Assembly: GCF_030815255.1 (NCBI RefSeq)
Contig: NZ_JAUSWN010000012.1
Location: 43,878 to 107,877, forward strand
DNA from: Hathewaya limosa
GTDB lineage: Bacteria > Bacillota > Clostridia > Clostridiales > Clostridiaceae
DNA: 64,000 nucleotides
Direction of reading: 5' to 3'
In this document: positions 61,158 to 64,000 of the stretch, one piece after another
Layout: each line of letters opens with the position of its first letter
Position numbering within the stretch: the stretch's first letter is position 1
Position numbers and translations under genes: made by a program
The notes under the pieces: model-generated
The model's database searches: none
The model's input: the letters and a program-made list of their open reading frames with translations, nothing else
What the model was told of the DNA's origin: nothing

Positions 61158-63310
61158 ATGAGATATACAAAGAAAGAGATAGATAATTTTTCACAGACTG
61201 TGGAGTCCTTAAAAAATACCGAAGAGCTGATTTAATAGATGAAGATGGAGAAAATCTTTTAGATGAGTTATATACAGATTTATTGCCAAACGATCATATA
61301 TTAAAAAAGTGCTTATTAGATAATACAACTTTTCTAATAGGTAGAAAAGGAACTGGTAAATCTACAATATTTTTAAAGATGGAAAGAGAACTTAGAAAAA
61401 AGAAGACATATTTGCCATGTTATATTGATGTAAAAACAATATATGAATCATCACAAGCGCAAGTTATAGATTATGATCATCTGAGGGAATATTTGACTCC
61501 ACAGATACTAGAAAAATATTTATTAGAAAGAACATTTATTCAAAACATACTGAAGGCAATTAAGAATGAGTTAACTCAAAAATATAACAGTTTATTTCAG
61601 CGTACTATTAGTAAAATTATTAATACAAAGCCTACAATTGTTAAAGATAAGATTGAAAATTTAAATAATAAAATTGAGAATAATAGACACCTAATGGAGA
61701 TAGAAATACCTGTTATAAAACAAAGTAACATTAGTATCAATAATAGCTTAGAACAACAAAAATCAGCATCTAAATCAATTGGTGTAACAGAAACTACAGC
61801 AACTATTAAACCAGATTCAATAACTCTAGGACTAAAAGATAATTCAAAGTATGATACTGGAAAACAAACTAAAGATATTAATGGAAAAGCAGTTCAATTT
61901 TCAGAGATATTTTTAAAAGTCTTTCAAATTAAGGATATAATAAATGAGATACAAGAAATACTAAAAGCACTTGATGTTAAACATTTGGTAGTTCTATTGG
62001 ATGACTTATCAGAAATAGATGATGATGCAATCAAAATGTTTGTAGATACAATTATTGCGCCTCTAAATAATTGGTCAGAGGAGTTTATTAAATTTAAAAT
62101 TGCTGCATATCCAAACCGTATTCATTACGGTAAGATTGATCCAGGCAAAATAGATACAATAAATTTAGATTTTTATAACTTATATTCAGAGTTTGATAGG
62201 AATAAGATGGAGGAATATGCTATTGATTTTACAAAGAGATTAATAGAAAAAAGAATTTTACACTTTACCGGAAAGGACTTAGAATATTTTTTCGATACAT
62301 CAAAAACTAATATTAGTGAGTACTATGAACTTTTATTTCAAGTTTCAATGAATGTTCCGAGAATAATAGGATATATACTTTCTTATTGCCATCAAAACAG
62401 AATAATTTTCCAAAAGCAAATAACGAAGTCAGATATAGAAGTAGCTGCTGAAAAGTATTTTAATGAAAAGATTGATACATTTTTTCATACAAATACATAT
62501 TGCTTAATGTCGCTAAATGAAAGAATTTCTATTTTTCAATTAAATGAGTTAAAAAGATTACTTATAGATAAATTATTAGAAATAAAGAAGAGGATAGTTA
62601 CAGGGGATTTGAAAGGTAAAATATATTTATCAAATTCACCGTACTCAAGTCACTTTCATGTATATCCAAACTTAGAAAACTTCTTAAAGACACTGGAATT
62701 AAATCATTTTCTAAGTAAATATGATGAGTTAAGTGATAAAGATGGTAAGTTAGTATACATTTACTGTATTAATTATGGTTTAGCTAAGAGTAATAATATT
62801 AGTTGGGGAAAGCCTAAAGGTACTGAATATAGAAAATATTTTATCGAGAGACCATTTAATTTTAATAAAGTAGTTACAGAATATATGGCTACCACAAAAA
62901 AAATACAATGTACTAATAAAGATTGTGGGAAATTATTCAGAATTGAAGATGTACCTTTTTTAGAGTTTAGTAATAATAAATGTAATGTATGTGGAAGTCA
63001 AGTAGTAATACAGTCATTTTCACCACAGTTACTAAATGAAATATCTAAAATTGATCAAAGAAAATTATTACCAAAAGAAGATTTGAATATCATTATTGAA
63101 CTTTCTAATGCAGATAATGAGTATAAGTTTGCAAGAGAAATCGCAGAGGAGTTAGATTATTCTAAAAACGTAGTAGCTACACGTTGTAAGCTTTTGGATA
63201 TAAAGCAAGGTTTGATTGAAAGAGTGAAATTTAAGGATAATGAACCATACAGATATCGTTTAACACAAAGAGCAATCGAGCTATATATAGATGCATACAC
63301 AAAAGAGTGA
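61158..63310 (+). pseudogene. P-loop ATPase (Sll1717-like), frameshifted near the start
   Basis: About 717 residues if repaired. ATG 61158 opens MRYTKKEIDNFSQTVESLK, then a run of six A (61211-61216) shifts the frame. With one more A it continues KYRRADLIDEDGENLLDELY directly into the ATPase. Walker A FLIGRKGTGKST, Walker B LVVLLDDLSEID, a C-terminal zinc ribbon (CTNKDCGKLF and CNVCGSQ) and a final winged helix (FAREIAEELDYSKNVVATRC) are visible. These STAND-like ATPases occur in defence loci. The downstream part could still be translated from an internal start near 61283. Confidence 0.82.
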
Positions 63311-63367
63311 ATTTAGGTAAATGAATTATTTATATTTTTCCTTTTTGCCTTATATAACCCCTACATG

Positions 63368-63812
63368 CATTTAGAAACTGTGGTTAAACTTACAAGGACC
63401 AAAGGGACGAAGTAAGTTTACTACAACTGTCCATGCAAGGCTTTCCCATGAAAAGGAGTCGGAGACGAACTTTGAACGGCAGAAAGCTACTGCTAGAAAC
63501 TGTGGTTAGTTTAACTAAGTAATACCAACGTTTTAAAAACATTTAATATATAAAATTTTAATAATTACTACGAATTTGCTACCAATGATATTTAGTTGGT
63601 AGCAAATTTATTTTTTACTACTAATTTTTAAAATATATATATTGTATTATTTTGAATCTTTTCTGTTACATGAGAATATGTGTCCATAGCGTTGCCAATA
63701 TAGAAACCTGTAAGGGTGGAGGTACTTATAGACGAATTTTTCATACAAAAGGTTTGTGGTAGATAAGATAGTTCTTTAGAAAAGGGAATGATTATGTCAA
63801 TGTTTAATACAG
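63368..63812. repeat. Right boundary repeat (~445 bp) of the 38-kb island
   Basis: Matches 25353-25793, including the last codons of rlmD (HLETVVKLTRTKGTK and stop) with silent differences. No rlmD coding sequence precedes it, so this is a displaced 3' end. The copy has a 4-bp insertion (TAGT) after GTGGT. The 605-bp gap 63311-63915 otherwise holds only the repeat's terminator and 100 bases of AT-rich DNA. Confidence 0.9.
63573..63616 (+). terminator. Intrinsic terminator in the right boundary repeat
   Basis: AATTTGCTACCAA (63573-63585) pairs with TTGGTAGCAAATT (63596-63608), followed by TATTTTTT, identical to the one after rlmD at 25554. Confidence 0.85.
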
Positions 63813-63915
63813 TATAAATGATACTATAAAAATGTAAGAAAGTGATCATTTAAGGATGTAAGAATTAAGTTTATGTATAATAATATAATTACCAACATTC
63901 AAACGGGAGGTAATT

Positions 63916-64000
63916 ATGATTATACAAATGAATATTAATTCTGAAATTCAAATAGATAAACTAGAAGATCTTCATAAATTAAATTTAATTATGGAGGAAA
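63916..64000 (+). CDS. Start of an unidentified gene, cut by the window edge
   Basis: ATG 63916 follows ACGGGAGG by 5 nt. The frame stays open to the end of the window, giving MIIQMNINSEIQIDKLEDLH and more. Only 28 residues are visible, too few to identify. It is probably the first host gene to the right of the island. Confidence 0.6.
   Translation, partial: MIIQMNINSEIQIDKLEDLHKLNLIMEE

Noticed and set aside
25353..63812. Intact inducible prophage or ICE
   Set aside because: Terminase, portal, capsid, relaxase and type IV secretion genes are all missing, and several essential genes are broken.

Overview
The window is low-GC DNA with AT-rich spacers, strong AAGGAGG ribosome sites and frequent TTG or GTG starts. 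It carries rubrerythrin, an Old Yellow Enzyme homologue and an ECF S-component. Together these suggest a Clostridium (cluster I) chromosome. The species cannot be fixed from sequence reading alone.

Positions 1-25,400 look like host chromosome. They hold the C-terminal part of an M24 aminopeptidase, then a heterodimeric ABC exporter (1271-4800). The exporter is preceded by a promoter, two tiny ribosome-site-bearing leader ORFs and two tandem terminators, an attenuation-type leader. Next comes a 1.8-kb array of six 315-bp hairpin-rich repeats (4801-6598). An accessory stretch follows with small proteins, two HExxH peptidases, an APH-like kinase, a DMT exporter with its XRE-cupin regulator, a TPR protein and a second ABC exporter pair. 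A preQ1-I riboswitch then precedes a nucleoside hydrolase and, further on, an ECF S-component, which together look like queuosine salvage. A third HExxH peptidase, a GNAT enzyme, rubrerythrin, an OYE-type oxidoreductase and the rRNA methyltransferase rlmD complete the region.

Positions 25,353-63,812 form a 38-kb mosaic island. It is bounded by two 96-97% identical direct repeats of about 440 bp, each containing the last codons of rlmD. A third, diverged version of the same coding motif sits inside at 41,885-41,908. The left third is a decayed prophage end: a Dit remnant, Rpn and GNAT cargo, Tal, a tail protein, holin, a broken amidase and two overlapping serine recombinases. The middle is a defence island. 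It contains an unrecognised GHKL-ATPase cassette (36,928-40,997), an orphan B3-type DNA-binding protein, and a LlaJI-type restriction system with two C5 methyltransferases, a McrB-like ATPase, a McrC-like nuclease and a controller protein. The right third is a phage replication module behind a structured leader RNA candidate: sigma-like factor, antirepressor, Cas4-like nuclease, SSB-like protein, family A DNA polymerase and a broken VapE. It is followed by an IS3 remnant, a recombinase C-terminus, and a NUDIX / 2-TM protein / P-loop ATPase cluster. No terminase, portal or capsid genes are present, so the island cannot be a complete phage.

Several island genes are broken by single-base losses in homopolymer runs (Dit, amidase, P-loop ATPase). 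These could be real decay, phase variation or sequencing error. No tRNA, rRNA or CRISPR array was recognised.
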